Made by a program: the position numbers and the translations under genes. Shown piece by piece: positions 9,617-18,936 of a stretch of DNA of 64,000 nucleotides; the stretch's first letter is position 1; each line of letters starts with the position of its first letter. The stretch covers positions 1 through 64,000 of the forward strand of contig JALOCI010000009.1 of assembly GCA_023227835.1 (NCBI GenBank), in the 5' to 3' direction. This stretch comes from Bacteroidales bacterium (GTDB lineage: Bacteria > Bacteroidota > Bacteroidia > Bacteroidales > UBA932). Below the pieces are notes generated by a model. That model saw only the letters and a program-made list of their open reading frames with translations. It was not told the DNA's origin and did no database searches.

Positions 9617-10570
9617 TTACTCCTGGGATACTACTACTGAATCAATATAAAGGAAAACTCGTCTGTTGGTGTCTGTTTCCACCCAAAACAAAGGATTGAT
9701 AAGATTGTCTATACGACCATAAGCATCTGTTAAATCGGATTTTATACCTCTCATGTCCCAAATCTTGTCCTGACACTGGAAATCAACATATTCACGGAGC
9801 TGAGTATCTACTTTGAGACGCATGTATTGCCAGTTAAGCTTGCAGTCTGTCTCATTGTAAATTAATTGCTGATGCCCGTCCGGAAGATCCTTGAAACCAT
9901 CGTGGTCTCCATTTGGGAAACGACGTCCAAACCACCAAGGGTCAACTCCTTTTTTACACCAGTCTCCTTCCAGTCCAAATGCCCAGTCCTTATCGGTAAT
10001 ATCGTCGCTTGAGAGCTCATATTGCCATTTCCTGACCATTTTGCCATCAACGGCATTCAAATAACGGAGACCAACATGGGAGCGTTTCCCGTTAACCTGA
10101 ATGTCAAAACCCATTCCGAAATTCCTTATTGAGCTTTCATGGAGTCCTGGTTGAGGACGTTCTCCGCCATCTACAACATCCTGTTCTGCTGTGTAACTAA
10201 ACCAGCATTCTATCTGGAGAAATCTGCTGCCAGGTCGATAAAAAGACATACGTTTAATAGCATGTCCAAGGCATCCTTCAGCAGGCTTCTCTGTATATGG
10301 TGCTGCTACAGGTCTTGTGGAGAGTTTGAGAGAATATGTCCCGGACATTGCACCATGCGTTCCGGGATAACGGAATGTCGCAGAGCTAAGCATCACGGGA
10401 GGCCACTGGTCTTTGCAGACCAGTGTTTTAGGTACATCGAAGTCAGGATACTCTGTAAAATTTGGCATTAACGTCATCCAGCCATTTAAGCCGGTATCGA
10501 AAATGTCATAAGAAAGAACATTTTTTAAAGGAGTATACCTGCTCCTCAACAGAATTTCATCTACACTCAT
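9617..10570 (-). CDS. Unrecognised 317-aa beta-rich protein of a sugar-utilisation operon
   Basis: No signal peptide is visible although the flanking operon members are exported. The sequence is rich in Trp, Tyr and Phe and in beta-strand patterns (SFYRPGSRFLQIECWFSYT, KLNWQYMRLKVDTQ, RRVFLYIDSVVVSQE), like a concanavalin-like or other lectin sandwich. It resembles what is annotated as DUF6772 in Bacteroides, but I cannot confirm that. It lies five bases after susD and one base before the 109-aa gene. A non-catalytic carbohydrate-binding role or a sugar lyase/hydrolase of unknown type are the main options. Confidence 0.65.
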   Translation of the reverse strand: MSVDEILLRSRYTPLKNVLSYDIFDTGLNGWMTLMPNFTEYPDFDVPKTLVCKDQWPPVMLSSATFRYPGTHGAMSGTYSLKLSTRPVAAPYTEKPAEGCLGHAIKRMSFYRPGSRFLQIECWFSYTAEQDVVDGGERPQPGLHESSIRNFGMGFDIQVNGKRSHVGLRYLNAVDGKMVRKWQYELSSDDITDKDWAFGLEGDWCKKGVDPWWFGRRFPNGDHDGFKDLPDGHQQLIYNETDCKLNWQYMRLKVDTQLREYVDFQCQDKIWDMRGIKSDLTDAYGRIDNLINPLFWVETDTNRRVFLYIDSVVVSQE

Positions 10571-10575
10571 AGTTT

Positions 10576-12285
10576 CTAATATCCGGTGTTTTGTATTATG
10601 TTTTTATTTATAAGAATGTCTGTGTTTGGTATTGGCCACAGGTAAGATTTTGGATCAAACTTGCGTTCGCCGTATTGCATAATGTAACCTTTTTCAAACA
10701 TTGGCGCAAAGTTGGCAAAACCATCCTCATCGATCTCCGGGGTCTCCGGCCAGAACCATTTTCCTGAATTGTAATAACTCTTTATACCTTCCTGATTCAA
10801 GTGTCCGTACATATTGTGGCTGTAAGCTTTTTCAAGCCAGCCCCAACGAAGGAGATCAAAATAGCGACGTCCTTCCCATGCAAACTCCACTCTTCTCTCT
10901 TTTCTCAACTGACGACGAAGCTCTGCCTGATCACTTCCTGTTACAGCAGGATATTTGCTTACCTGTGCTCTTGGCACGCCATAAGCGCGGGCACGTACAT
11001 CGTTAATTGCATTAAGAACTGTTGCATCAATCTGATTCAGTTCAATCTTAGCTTCAGCATATATGAGTAAAACCTCTGCATAGCGCATTATTACCGTAGG
11101 GTTTTCATTGTATGTAGACACCCAGTCCTCTTGAGCTCCTTTCTTCAGGCAACAACTATTATAAGCTGCATATTGGTCATTTACCTTGTTGTCTTTATTC
11201 TTTATCATTACTCCGGTAGTAACATTCAAAACATTTATAGTGCCCGGACAAGGATCAAAAACGAATCCGTATACTGCAGTGCCGGGTTCAACAAATGTTT
11301 CGTTACAACGAGGATCGCGATTTTTGAATGGGTTGTGAGGATCAAACAGCGGAGATTCGTCAATCGGCTTACCATCTGTACAATCAAATGCGGCAAGAAG
11401 CTCCCATGATGGTTGTGCAGTTGCTGTTCCTCCTGCTATCCTTAAAGTAAAACTTTTTATACTCTGTACATCGGGTTTACCTGCAGAAGTAAGCTCAAGA
11501 CTTGCTGAATGAGGAATAGTGAAAATTGTTTCAGAATTAATTTTCTTGTCGCGGAAATACTCTCCGTAATCAGGATAAAGTGAATAATTCTCAAGCTTTA
11601 TACAAGCCTCAGATGCAGAAAGAGCTGTTGCATAATCCCCGAACTGAAGTGCCCATCTCGCTTTCAGAGCCAGTGCAGCACCCTTGTTGACGCGTGTTAC
11701 ACTTCCTGAATTATTCTCTTCCGGAAGATACTCGGCCGCATAGTCGAAATCTTCATATATTTGCTTGATAATGGTGTCTTTAGGAACGCGACCCATCTTA
11801 AATGCCTCCTCAATTGACAGATATCCTGTATAAAACGGAACATCTCCATAAAGTGTTATAAGGCGCGAATAGAGGTATGCCCTGAAGAATAAAGCTTCTG
11901 CAAGGAGGGGATTCAGTTCTGATTCAGAATACTTATCTTTTAATTTTTTTATAGATTCCTGAATACGGTTGGCACGGCTGATACCTTTGTATGTGTTTGT
12001 CCAATAGGAGTTATAGCTCCAGGTGCTTACAGCGCTGCCGTTTGCAAGTTCATATATATAATCCCGCTGACTCCAGTCGTCTGTCCTGCGGTCAGTCCAA
12101 TAACCGTTTTCAACCTCCCAAAGGTAATCGCGGTAAAAGTCGTTGAGTGATATCACCAATTCTGTTGGATCTGAATACCAGTTTTCACTGGAAGCTTCTG
12201 AAAGAGGGTTGAGATCGAGCTTTGCGCAGGAATTGCACAATGAAAGGGTTATCACAGCAATTATTATGTATAATATCTTTTTCAT
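10576..12285 (-). CDS. SusD/RagB-family outer-membrane glycan-binding lipoprotein
   Basis: Lipoprotein signal with lipobox SLCNSC, then the conserved SusD start (KLDLNPLSEAS), TPR-like helices (ALALKARWALQFGDYATAL) and the C-terminal SusD signature RRVEFAWEGRRYFDLLRWG. The 569 aa are normal for the family. It forms the lid of the SusC transporter encoded five bases upstream and binds the substrate at the cell surface. There is no obvious sign of decay. The ligand cannot be read from the sequence; neighbouring genes suggest a polyol- or phosphate-containing compound. Confidence 0.95.
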   Translation of the reverse strand: MKKILYIIIAVITLSLCNSCAKLDLNPLSEASSENWYSDPTELVISLNDFYRDYLWEVENGYWTDRRTDDWSQRDYIYELANGSAVSTWSYNSYWTNTYKGISRANRIQESIKKLKDKYSESELNPLLAEALFFRAYLYSRLITLYGDVPFYTGYLSIEEAFKMGRVPKDTIIKQIYEDFDYAAEYLPEENNSGSVTRVNKGAALALKARWALQFGDYATALSASEACIKLENYSLYPDYGEYFRDKKINSETIFTIPHSASLELTSAGKPDVQSIKSFTLRIAGGTATAQPSWELLAAFDCTDGKPIDESPLFDPHNPFKNRDPRCNETFVEPGTAVYGFVFDPCPGTINVLNVTTGVMIKNKDNKVNDQYAAYNSCCLKKGAQEDWVSTYNENPTVIMRYAEVLLIYAEAKIELNQIDATVLNAINDVRARAYGVPRAQVSKYPAVTGSDQAELRRQLRKERRVEFAWEGRRYFDLLRWGWLEKAYSHNMYGHLNQEGIKSYYNSGKWFWPETPEIDEDGFANFAPMFEKGYIMQYGERKFDPKSYLWPIPNTDILINKNIIQNTGY

Positions 12286-12290
12286 GATAA

Positions 12291-15200
12291 TTAGAAATTA
12301 AGGTCAACACCAAGGGTGAAAGTCTTTGCAATATAGGTTGAAGGGCCGGCTTCCGGATCCCATCCCTTTAGATAGTTGTCTATACAGAACGGATCATCTG
12401 CATTGAAATATACACGAAGCCCCTTTATACCCATCTTATCGAGAGCCTTCTGAGGAACTTTATATGATAAGTTAATATTTTTAAAGCGGAAATATGCACC
12501 GTTCATCAACCAATAATCCGATACCTCATAATTACTTTTCTCTGCAGAAGTGTAACTCAGACGAGGATAATGAACGTGCATATTCTGCTGTTCTGTATTA
12601 TATGTACTCCAATAGTCTCTGGTTCCGTTACTGTTTAGAAGTACTCCGGGAGCGGAGAGCCACTGGGCCATGAATGGACGCACCATATCTTGTGTAACAA
12701 GACTTGTTTGTTTTCCAACACCATTGAAGAGAACTGAGAGACTGAAATTTTTCCAGCCGAGGCTTATAGTCCCGCCAAACACATAATGAGGAAGAGAGCT
12801 GCCAAGGGTTGTCCTGTCGTAGGTTGCTGTAATCTTGCCGTCAGGGGTGCCTGCATCACCGGAAAGGTCAACATACTTAACATCTCCTGCAGATGTGGTT
12901 GCTATAATTACTGCATCACTTCCTGTAGGATTTGTCTGCCACAGTCCGTCTGATTTATAACCATACCATGCGCGATATTCTTCGCCCTCCTTAATTATAG
13001 TGCCGTCACTGTTTATAACCATTTTTCCGCCCAGATCACCCATAACTGATCTGTAATCTGACAGATTGGCGCTGATTGCATAGCTGAAATCTCCGATATT
13101 ATCCTTCCATCCAATACTTACTTCCCATCCCCGGGTGTGCATTGTTCCGACATTCTGATCAGGTGCTTCAAATCCGGTAAAAGTAGGAATCTCAGCGGCA
13201 AGAAGCATATCTCTGGTCTCTTTGAAATAGTAATCTGCTGTTAGATTAAGGCGATTTTTAAAAAGAGCCGCATCCAAACCTATATCCCAGCTGTATGTTG
13301 TTTCCCATGTAATGTTACGTACAGCATAGTTTATCTGGGCACCTGTCATCTGAGACATTACACTCTGGCCATTTGCATCATACATCATTGCTTTGTTGAA
13401 GTTGATACTTGACTGGTAAGGGTAGTTACCTATTCTCTCATTACCAAGAGAACCGATTGATCCGCGAAGTTTAAGGTAGTTTACCGGGGTTATGTTCTGC
13501 ATAAAGCTTTCATTAGTAACAACCCAACCTAATGAGGCCGAAGGGAAGAATCCCCATCTGTAGTCCTTGTGGAAACGGGATGATGCATCTCCGCGTGCGT
13601 TCAGCTGCATATAGTAGCGACCTTTATAATTGTACATCAGTCGGCCGAAGAAAGAGCGATATGCATTCTGATAAGAGCCACCCCTAACGCCAAGATTATT
13701 GGTGTTTGCAAGATCCAGATATGGATAATTTCGTAGTTCCATGTCATTTGTGCTTGCAGACATGGTCTCAAAGGTGTACATATAGTCTTCATATCCGGCC
13801 ATTAGGTTAATACTATGATCATTAGCCACCGTCCTCTCATATGTTGCAATTACCTGAGTCTCCATTGTTTTGGCATCAGATCTTGTTTCAGTAAGGCCGG
13901 TTGCAGTATAGCCGCTCACATATCCGAGAAGAACATCTGTGTCATATGCATCATAATAAGGGATAGTCTTGATGAAATCCTTCTGCTTGGTGAAACTGTA
14001 TGTTGGTGTTAAACTTGCAGTCAAATCAAAGCCTTCCAGCGGCTTCCAGCTAATAGATGCTTTTCCGGTAATATAATCATTACCATTTATCTGATTTCCA
14101 CCCTCAAGTAGTGCTGCCAAGGTATTGGAGCCTGTCTTTCCTTCTGCAATTCGGCCATCGGGATACAAACCGGCATAAATTGAAGGATACATATTTGCTG
14201 CTTTTATCGGGCTATCGCTTTGAGGATCATTTTTAACAGCATGCTTAAGAGAAAAATCCAATGATCCGGACCAATTTTTTGCAAAATTTATAGAATTGCG
14301 GACACGAGCCATTAAGCGCTCATGGTTAGAACCCTGATAAAGTGCATCAGACTTATCATAAGAGATTGATGCCCTAGATTTTATTATTTTATTACCATAT
14401 GTCAGTGTCAGATTATGACTTTGACGCAGAGCCTGTTTCTTGAGAATATTGGACTTCCAGTCAAAATCGGGATAGCTGATAGGATCAAGAGCATTGCTTG
14501 TTTTGTAATTATTAATATAATCCTGCGAGTATTGCTGGTAGTCGCCGCCTATAGGGTTTCCTGCATCATTCCACTTGTACTCGTTGAACATTGTCATATA
14601 GTTGTATGGATCGGTCAGATAACTTGCCAGCTCTGTTGCCTTAACTACAGAGACCTCGCCGTTGTAGCCAATCTGCACATCACCTTCACGGGCAGATTTT
14701 GTTGTGATAAGGATAACACCTGCTGCTGCTCGTGCTCCATATATCGAAGCAGAAGCGGCATCTTTTAGTACAGTAATCTGCTCCACATCTTCTGAGGCAA
14801 CATTATCAATGCTATTTACAGCCATACCGTCTACAAGTATAAGCGGACTAGAATCAGAGATGGTTGTTACACCTCTGACCTGAATAGAGGCACTCGCACC
14901 AGGCATAGTGCTTGAACGGGTAACCACAAGTCCCGGAATTGCACCTTGCAGACTCTGAGACAACTGAGATTTACTTTGTTGTTCAAGAATGTTACTGTTT
15001 ACAACACCAACAGAGCCTGTGAGGTCTTTTTTCTTAACTGCTCCGTATCCGATTACTACTGTTTCATTCAATTCAAAACCTTGTTCTTCAACAATAATGG
15101 TAAGCGGATTCTCCCCATTCCATTCTATGGTTCTGGTAGAGTAGCCCAGGCAAGAGACTTTGAGTTTGTCTCCTTTAGTCACCCCTTCAAGGGTATAATT

Positions 15201-15368
15201 TCCATTTTGGTCGGTAGTTGCCCACTTACTATTATTCTGATTAAGAATAACCGCACTAATGACCGGGCCGGTCGCATCCTTGACTGTTCCTTTCAGAGTG
15301 CTCTGGGCGAATGCTGCAAAAGGCAGTGCAACAATCAGGATAATACTTAATATTATGCTCTTTTTCAT
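12291..15368 (-). CDS. SusC/RagA-family TonB-linked outer-membrane transporter
   Basis: 1025 aa. A signal peptide (to about residue 21) and a carboxypeptidase-regulatory-like domain (STLKGTVKDATGP onward, to about 100) are followed by the SusC linker motif ETVVIGYGAVKKKDLTGSV. The plug follows, with IQVRGVTTISDSSPLILVDG and the EDVEQITVLKDAASASIYG box, then a 22-strand-type barrel ending in a terminal aromatic (TFTLGVDLNF). It pairs with the SusD gene five bases downstream to import an oligomeric or bulky ligand using TonB energy. Its start ATG overlaps the stop of the upstream BACON gene (TAATG), which suggests coupled translation. Confidence 0.96.
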   Translation of the reverse strand: MKKSIILSIILIVALPFAAFAQSTLKGTVKDATGPVISAVILNQNNSKWATTDQNGNYTLEGVTKGDKLKVSCLGYSTRTIEWNGENPLTIIVEEQGFELNETVVIGYGAVKKKDLTGSVGVVNSNILEQQSKSQLSQSLQGAIPGLVVTRSSTMPGASASIQVRGVTTISDSSPLILVDGMAVNSIDNVASEDVEQITVLKDAASASIYGARAAAGVILITTKSAREGDVQIGYNGEVSVVKATELASYLTDPYNYMTMFNEYKWNDAGNPIGGDYQQYSQDYINNYKTSNALDPISYPDFDWKSNILKKQALRQSHNLTLTYGNKIIKSRASISYDKSDALYQGSNHERLMARVRNSINFAKNWSGSLDFSLKHAVKNDPQSDSPIKAANMYPSIYAGLYPDGRIAEGKTGSNTLAALLEGGNQINGNDYITGKASISWKPLEGFDLTASLTPTYSFTKQKDFIKTIPYYDAYDTDVLLGYVSGYTATGLTETRSDAKTMETQVIATYERTVANDHSINLMAGYEDYMYTFETMSASTNDMELRNYPYLDLANTNNLGVRGGSYQNAYRSFFGRLMYNYKGRYYMQLNARGDASSRFHKDYRWGFFPSASLGWVVTNESFMQNITPVNYLKLRGSIGSLGNERIGNYPYQSSINFNKAMMYDANGQSVMSQMTGAQINYAVRNITWETTYSWDIGLDAALFKNRLNLTADYYFKETRDMLLAAEIPTFTGFEAPDQNVGTMHTRGWEVSIGWKDNIGDFSYAISANLSDYRSVMGDLGGKMVINSDGTIIKEGEEYRAWYGYKSDGLWQTNPTGSDAVIIATTSAGDVKYVDLSGDAGTPDGKITATYDRTTLGSSLPHYVFGGTISLGWKNFSLSVLFNGVGKQTSLVTQDMVRPFMAQWLSAPGVLLNSNGTRDYWSTYNTEQQNMHVHYPRLSYTSAEKSNYEVSDYWLMNGAYFRFKNINLSYKVPQKALDKMGIKGLRVYFNADDPFCIDNYLKGWDPEAGPSTYIAKTFTLGVDLNF

Positions 15369-16708
15369 TATTCTGCAAATTTGAGTGTTACATGCTCGTT
15401 ATATTCTTTTACAGGCGTTCCGTCCGGATTGCTTATGTGCTGTGCAGAGAAACGGGATTGGCAACTTTGGCTTATATAATCTATATATCTGCCATCTTTA
15501 AATCCAACTCTTCCCATCGGCTTAAACCTGAGTTTGATAGACTTCATCGGTGCTGAAATGGTGAATTTTCCCTGAACTGCATGATAAGCTCCGTTACCTG
15601 TGTTGTCTAATGTACCGGCTACGTTGTAGGTAATCTGGGCTGAATAAGGAGTCGCAAGAGGCAGCCCTGTTGCTCCGCTGATAGTAGCAGACTCATTAAT
15701 AGTACTGGTTTGCAAAGCCGGTTTCCAAGCAGAACCATCCAGGTATTCAACAAGCCAGTAATTTGAGACATAGGTTCCGAACTTAGTGACAAAATAGAAA
15801 TCGATGGCTGTTCCTGCAGGAATATTTCTTACATATTCACCTGTAACCAACCAATAATCACCGACAATAGTGCCTTCTACATATGGATCTCCGTTACTTC
15901 CCACAAGACGTTTGCAGTTATAACCCGCTTTAATGGTATAATCCGGAGTTCTTTCACATGCGTAATATTCAATCTTTCCGCTGCCTGTACTTGCAGGAAT
16001 ATATTTGTTTCCTGTTCCGGGAGTGGTCTGAAGATCTGAATCTACAAAATAATTAGTTGTTGATTCTTTAATCTGACCAAGCGCCCAGTCTGCAAGTATT
16101 CCCTGTGGCTTACCCAACGCTTTCTGTGTGATTGAGACAGTATATTTCTCCCCTACAATTACAACTTCGATTGTAGTTGTTTTATCTGTATACTCTTCAT
16201 TCGCAGGGAAAGTGACATTAACCTCCATTTCACCTATGCCACTCTGACTACTTAGCTTATAATCAGGATTTGCACAGCTTGCACTCCATGGCTTGTCTCC
16301 GAGAACAGTAAACTTGGCACTTGTTGCTTCAGGATTAACAATAATTGAGGAGGGATTTACACCTCTTGGGACTACTCCTGCCTGAGAGATAATGAACTTC
16401 AGCGGAGTTACACCATCACCGATAAAACGAATGGTTCCTTCTCTCGGTGTTGTTTCTGTGTTTGGCGCGATGGTGAGATTGTAAGTCGTTACATCTCCGG
16501 CATCAGTCTTGTCCACAATGGACATCCAGTTTTCATCTACCAAAACGCGATAATACACATTGGCAGAAAGATCGAAAGAAACAGCACCTCCATCTGCTGT
16601 CACGCTGACTTTCTTAGCAGAAAGCATCATGAACGGCTCTGTCTCCTTCTGGCAGGATCCAAGCGCCAATAGCGCAAGACCCGCGAGGATGAGTTTTTTT
16701 AATTTCAT
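15368..16708 (-). CDS. BACON-domain surface lipoprotein (putative glycan-binding)
   Basis: A lipoprotein signal (LLALGSC) is followed by two BACON-like Ig repeats (about residues 28-112 and 118-198; the end motifs FIISQAG and VSITQKA are typical). A C-terminal beta-rich region of about 240 residues is rich in Tyr and Gly and unlike any catalytic family I recognise. BACON domains bind or position glycans and are common in surface glycan-binding proteins of polysaccharide-utilisation loci. It sits immediately before susC, although many such proteins are encoded after susD. A role as an accessory substrate-capture protein is the simplest reading. Confidence 0.8.
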   Translation of the reverse strand: MKLKKLILAGLALLALGSCQKETEPFMMLSAKKVSVTADGGAVSFDLSANVYYRVLVDENWMSIVDKTDAGDVTTYNLTIAPNTETTPREGTIRFIGDGVTPLKFIISQAGVVPRGVNPSSIIVNPEATSAKFTVLGDKPWSASCANPDYKLSSQSGIGEMEVNVTFPANEEYTDKTTTIEVVIVGEKYTVSITQKALGKPQGILADWALGQIKESTTNYFVDSDLQTTPGTGNKYIPASTGSGKIEYYACERTPDYTIKAGYNCKRLVGSNGDPYVEGTIVGDYWLVTGEYVRNIPAGTAIDFYFVTKFGTYVSNYWLVEYLDGSAWKPALQTSTINESATISGATGLPLATPYSAQITYNVAGTLDNTGNGAYHAVQGKFTISAPMKSIKLRFKPMGRVGFKDGRYIDYISQSCQSRFSAQHISNPDGTPVKEYNEHVTLKFAE

Positions 16709-16713
16709 TCCCG

Positions 16714-18936
16714 TTATAGTTTATAATTGGTTAAGTAATTTTTTTCGATATAATCACAACGATCTGAATAATATTTATATATGTCAGACCATTTGTAATA
16801 GCATCCAAAAGAAGTATTTAAAGGGAGATTACACACTTTCTCATTAAGCATTACTTTTACCAGGATCTCAGGGTTTTTTCCGCTCCTGTAAAAGATAAGC
16901 TGGATGTTGGAAGCCATTGGGATATTCCACATTTTCCAAAGTTGTGCTGCTTCTTCCGGTGAATTGACTTGTGTATCCCAATCATTCACCTGCAATACGG
17001 TTAAAAGGGACATTATCACAGCATCGTGTCCAAAGCGCAGGTTGACTCCGTTAAGGCCGGCAGAAATTTCTTTGTCTGATGTATTAATTATGTCGCGAAC
17101 GACGCGCGAGCCTAAACCCCAGCCACGACCATGATTCACAGGATGCGGTCCCTTCTGCATATAACTTTTGTATGCCTCACAAGTATACCAGGCTAAAGTC
17201 TCCTCCGGCGTAAACAAATCCCAGAAGGGCACTTGTCTGTCGAGACACTGGGTAAGAGAAGCGAGAAGCCAGAAACGGAACTCCAGATCAAGTGGCTCAT
17301 AGGTGTTTTTAATACTCTCAGGATTTTTGAAAATCCTTGATAAAAATGCATCCGTATCAATCCTTGAAAGGCAATACTCCTTGTATTTTCCATACCATTC
17401 ACCTCTTTTGTCTCTTAAAATCTGGTCTGTTTCCAAATTTCCGGGACATTCACCGGTATAGGGATTCAGGAAAGGGAGATATGATTTTGAATAACCAACC
17501 AGACTCCACTGCAAATCAGGGTAACGGGATTGTACTCCCTGATTGAAAGCACCCATTGAAGCAGTGACTCTGAGAACGTTTGTTGAATATGTCTTGAGAG
17601 ATGGATTCCCGTTAAAAACCTGGGGATAATTATCTGCCATTCTTTGTCCGATAGCTTTAACCTGACGATATCCTATCATCGTAAGGTCTCCCTCTCTATT
17701 TTGAAGGTTCGGCCAGAACTGCTCCAGACGATTCCAGACTTCCTCTCCGAATTCTGTCAGATTTTTCGATTCATGCCCATTTTTCAATGATTCATAAACA
17801 ATTTTGTATGTTTTGTCATCATCTATCTGACGTGCTCCGTGCCTGAAATATCCACTGATATAAAAAGGCTCGTATCCTTCAGGAGAGGGTGTTGAATCCG
17901 GATCAGAAAAAGTATCTATAAAATATGTTCCCCCGGCTTTTTCCGGACACCGGCGTATTTCATCCAGAGCTGTAACCGGAAGAGAGGCAACTTTAGGTAA
18001 AGAGACTTTGTACACCCGTCTGCTGTTTGTATTGACATACATCCAACCGTTTCGGACAACAAGATCTTCCATCTCTTCAGGCACTTCATTTTCGAGTTCG
18101 TAGCGATTGCTTATAACACGTCTGTCGGTATCATATATTCTTATACGAGATGTTGTAAGTTCGTATTTCTTTCCAAAACCAAAGCAGTAATATATTTTGC
18201 CATCATGAACACAGCCTGCTTGTGTAGCCCAGACGTCAAATGGAAAAACGACCTGATCGAGAATATCTGCCCCGGAAAGACGTATAACTTTCCCCTCCGA
18301 CAACAAAGGGATTCGGAACTTAGTTGCAACATATTGGTTCTCCCACGCATTCTTTGTGACACTGATAACCGTGCGCTTACGTGCTGAGAATACCCAGAGA
18401 AAACCTCGCTCCCTGTCTACCATCCAGGAGGGAGCACCGAAAACAGGCGTATAGCCCAGGGATGCCCAATCGCTCCCGTCTAGGACGATAGTCTGGGCTA
18501 TTTCAGAAGAGAATCTCTTACCCTTTTTTGTTATACTTTCAACAAAACAGGTCCATTCAATATCACTTCCAACCTTGCCATTTGTTATGTATAAAAGAGG
18601 AAAACTCGCGCCCTTTTTTGTCTCTGTTCCAAAACTTGCGTTGTTGGCATGATTGTCATTTCCAAATGATGCAAGTTTGAATTGAGCTATAGGAAGGGTA
18701 TCCTGTCTTGAAAAGCTGTAAACATTACAGTATCCTTTGTCCATCAAAGAGAAAATGTGGTCTCCCCAAATTTCCATACCCTGTTGGCTGATTTTCTTCC
18801 CTTCTGAGTTAAGTATGTCACCTTTGTTGAACCATACCGAACACTCAACCTGCTGTTCCGGTTCCACCAACAGCTGTCCCTGCGCCGTAAACGTTATCGA
18901 GAGTGCAAGGAGAAGAAGCGTTAATGTCTTTCTCAT
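16714..18936 (-). CDS. Exported histidine phosphatase with N-terminal propeller-like domain
   Basis: 740 aa with a signal peptide ending near TAQGQ. The first about 330 residues look like a beta-propeller or similar repeat (NHANNASFG, SFPLLYITNG, AGCVHDGKIYYCFG). The C-terminal half is a branch-2 histidine phosphatase (histidine acid phosphatase / multiple inositol polyphosphate phosphatase group). Its motif RHGAR holds His366, and the distal motif FGHDAV holds His637-Asp638, the usual proton donor. Secreted relatives in Bacteroides can hydrolyse phytate. The fusion to a propeller is unusual to me. It follows the symporter gene with an ATGA overlap and precedes the BACON gene by five bases. 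It is the clearest catalytic clue to the operon: a phosphomonoester is probably removed before import. Confidence 0.8.
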   Translation of the reverse strand: MRKTLTLLLLALSITFTAQGQLLVEPEQQVECSVWFNKGDILNSEGKKISQQGMEIWGDHIFSLMDKGYCNVYSFSRQDTLPIAQFKLASFGNDNHANNASFGTETKKGASFPLLYITNGKVGSDIEWTCFVESITKKGKRFSSEIAQTIVLDGSDWASLGYTPVFGAPSWMVDRERGFLWVFSARKRTVISVTKNAWENQYVATKFRIPLLSEGKVIRLSGADILDQVVFPFDVWATQAGCVHDGKIYYCFGFGKKYELTTSRIRIYDTDRRVISNRYELENEVPEEMEDLVVRNGWMYVNTNSRRVYKVSLPKVASLPVTALDEIRRCPEKAGGTYFIDTFSDPDSTPSPEGYEPFYISGYFRHGARQIDDDKTYKIVYESLKNGHESKNLTEFGEEVWNRLEQFWPNLQNREGDLTMIGYRQVKAIGQRMADNYPQVFNGNPSLKTYSTNVLRVTASMGAFNQGVQSRYPDLQWSLVGYSKSYLPFLNPYTGECPGNLETDQILRDKRGEWYGKYKEYCLSRIDTDAFLSRIFKNPESIKNTYEPLDLEFRFWLLASLTQCLDRQVPFWDLFTPEETLAWYTCEAYKSYMQKGPHPVNHGRGWGLGSRVVRDIINTSDKEISAGLNGVNLRFGHDAVIMSLLTVLQVNDWDTQVNSPEEAAQLWKMWNIPMASNIQLIFYRSGKNPEILVKVMLNEKVCNLPLNTSFGCYYKWSDIYKYYSDRCDYIEKNYLTNYKL

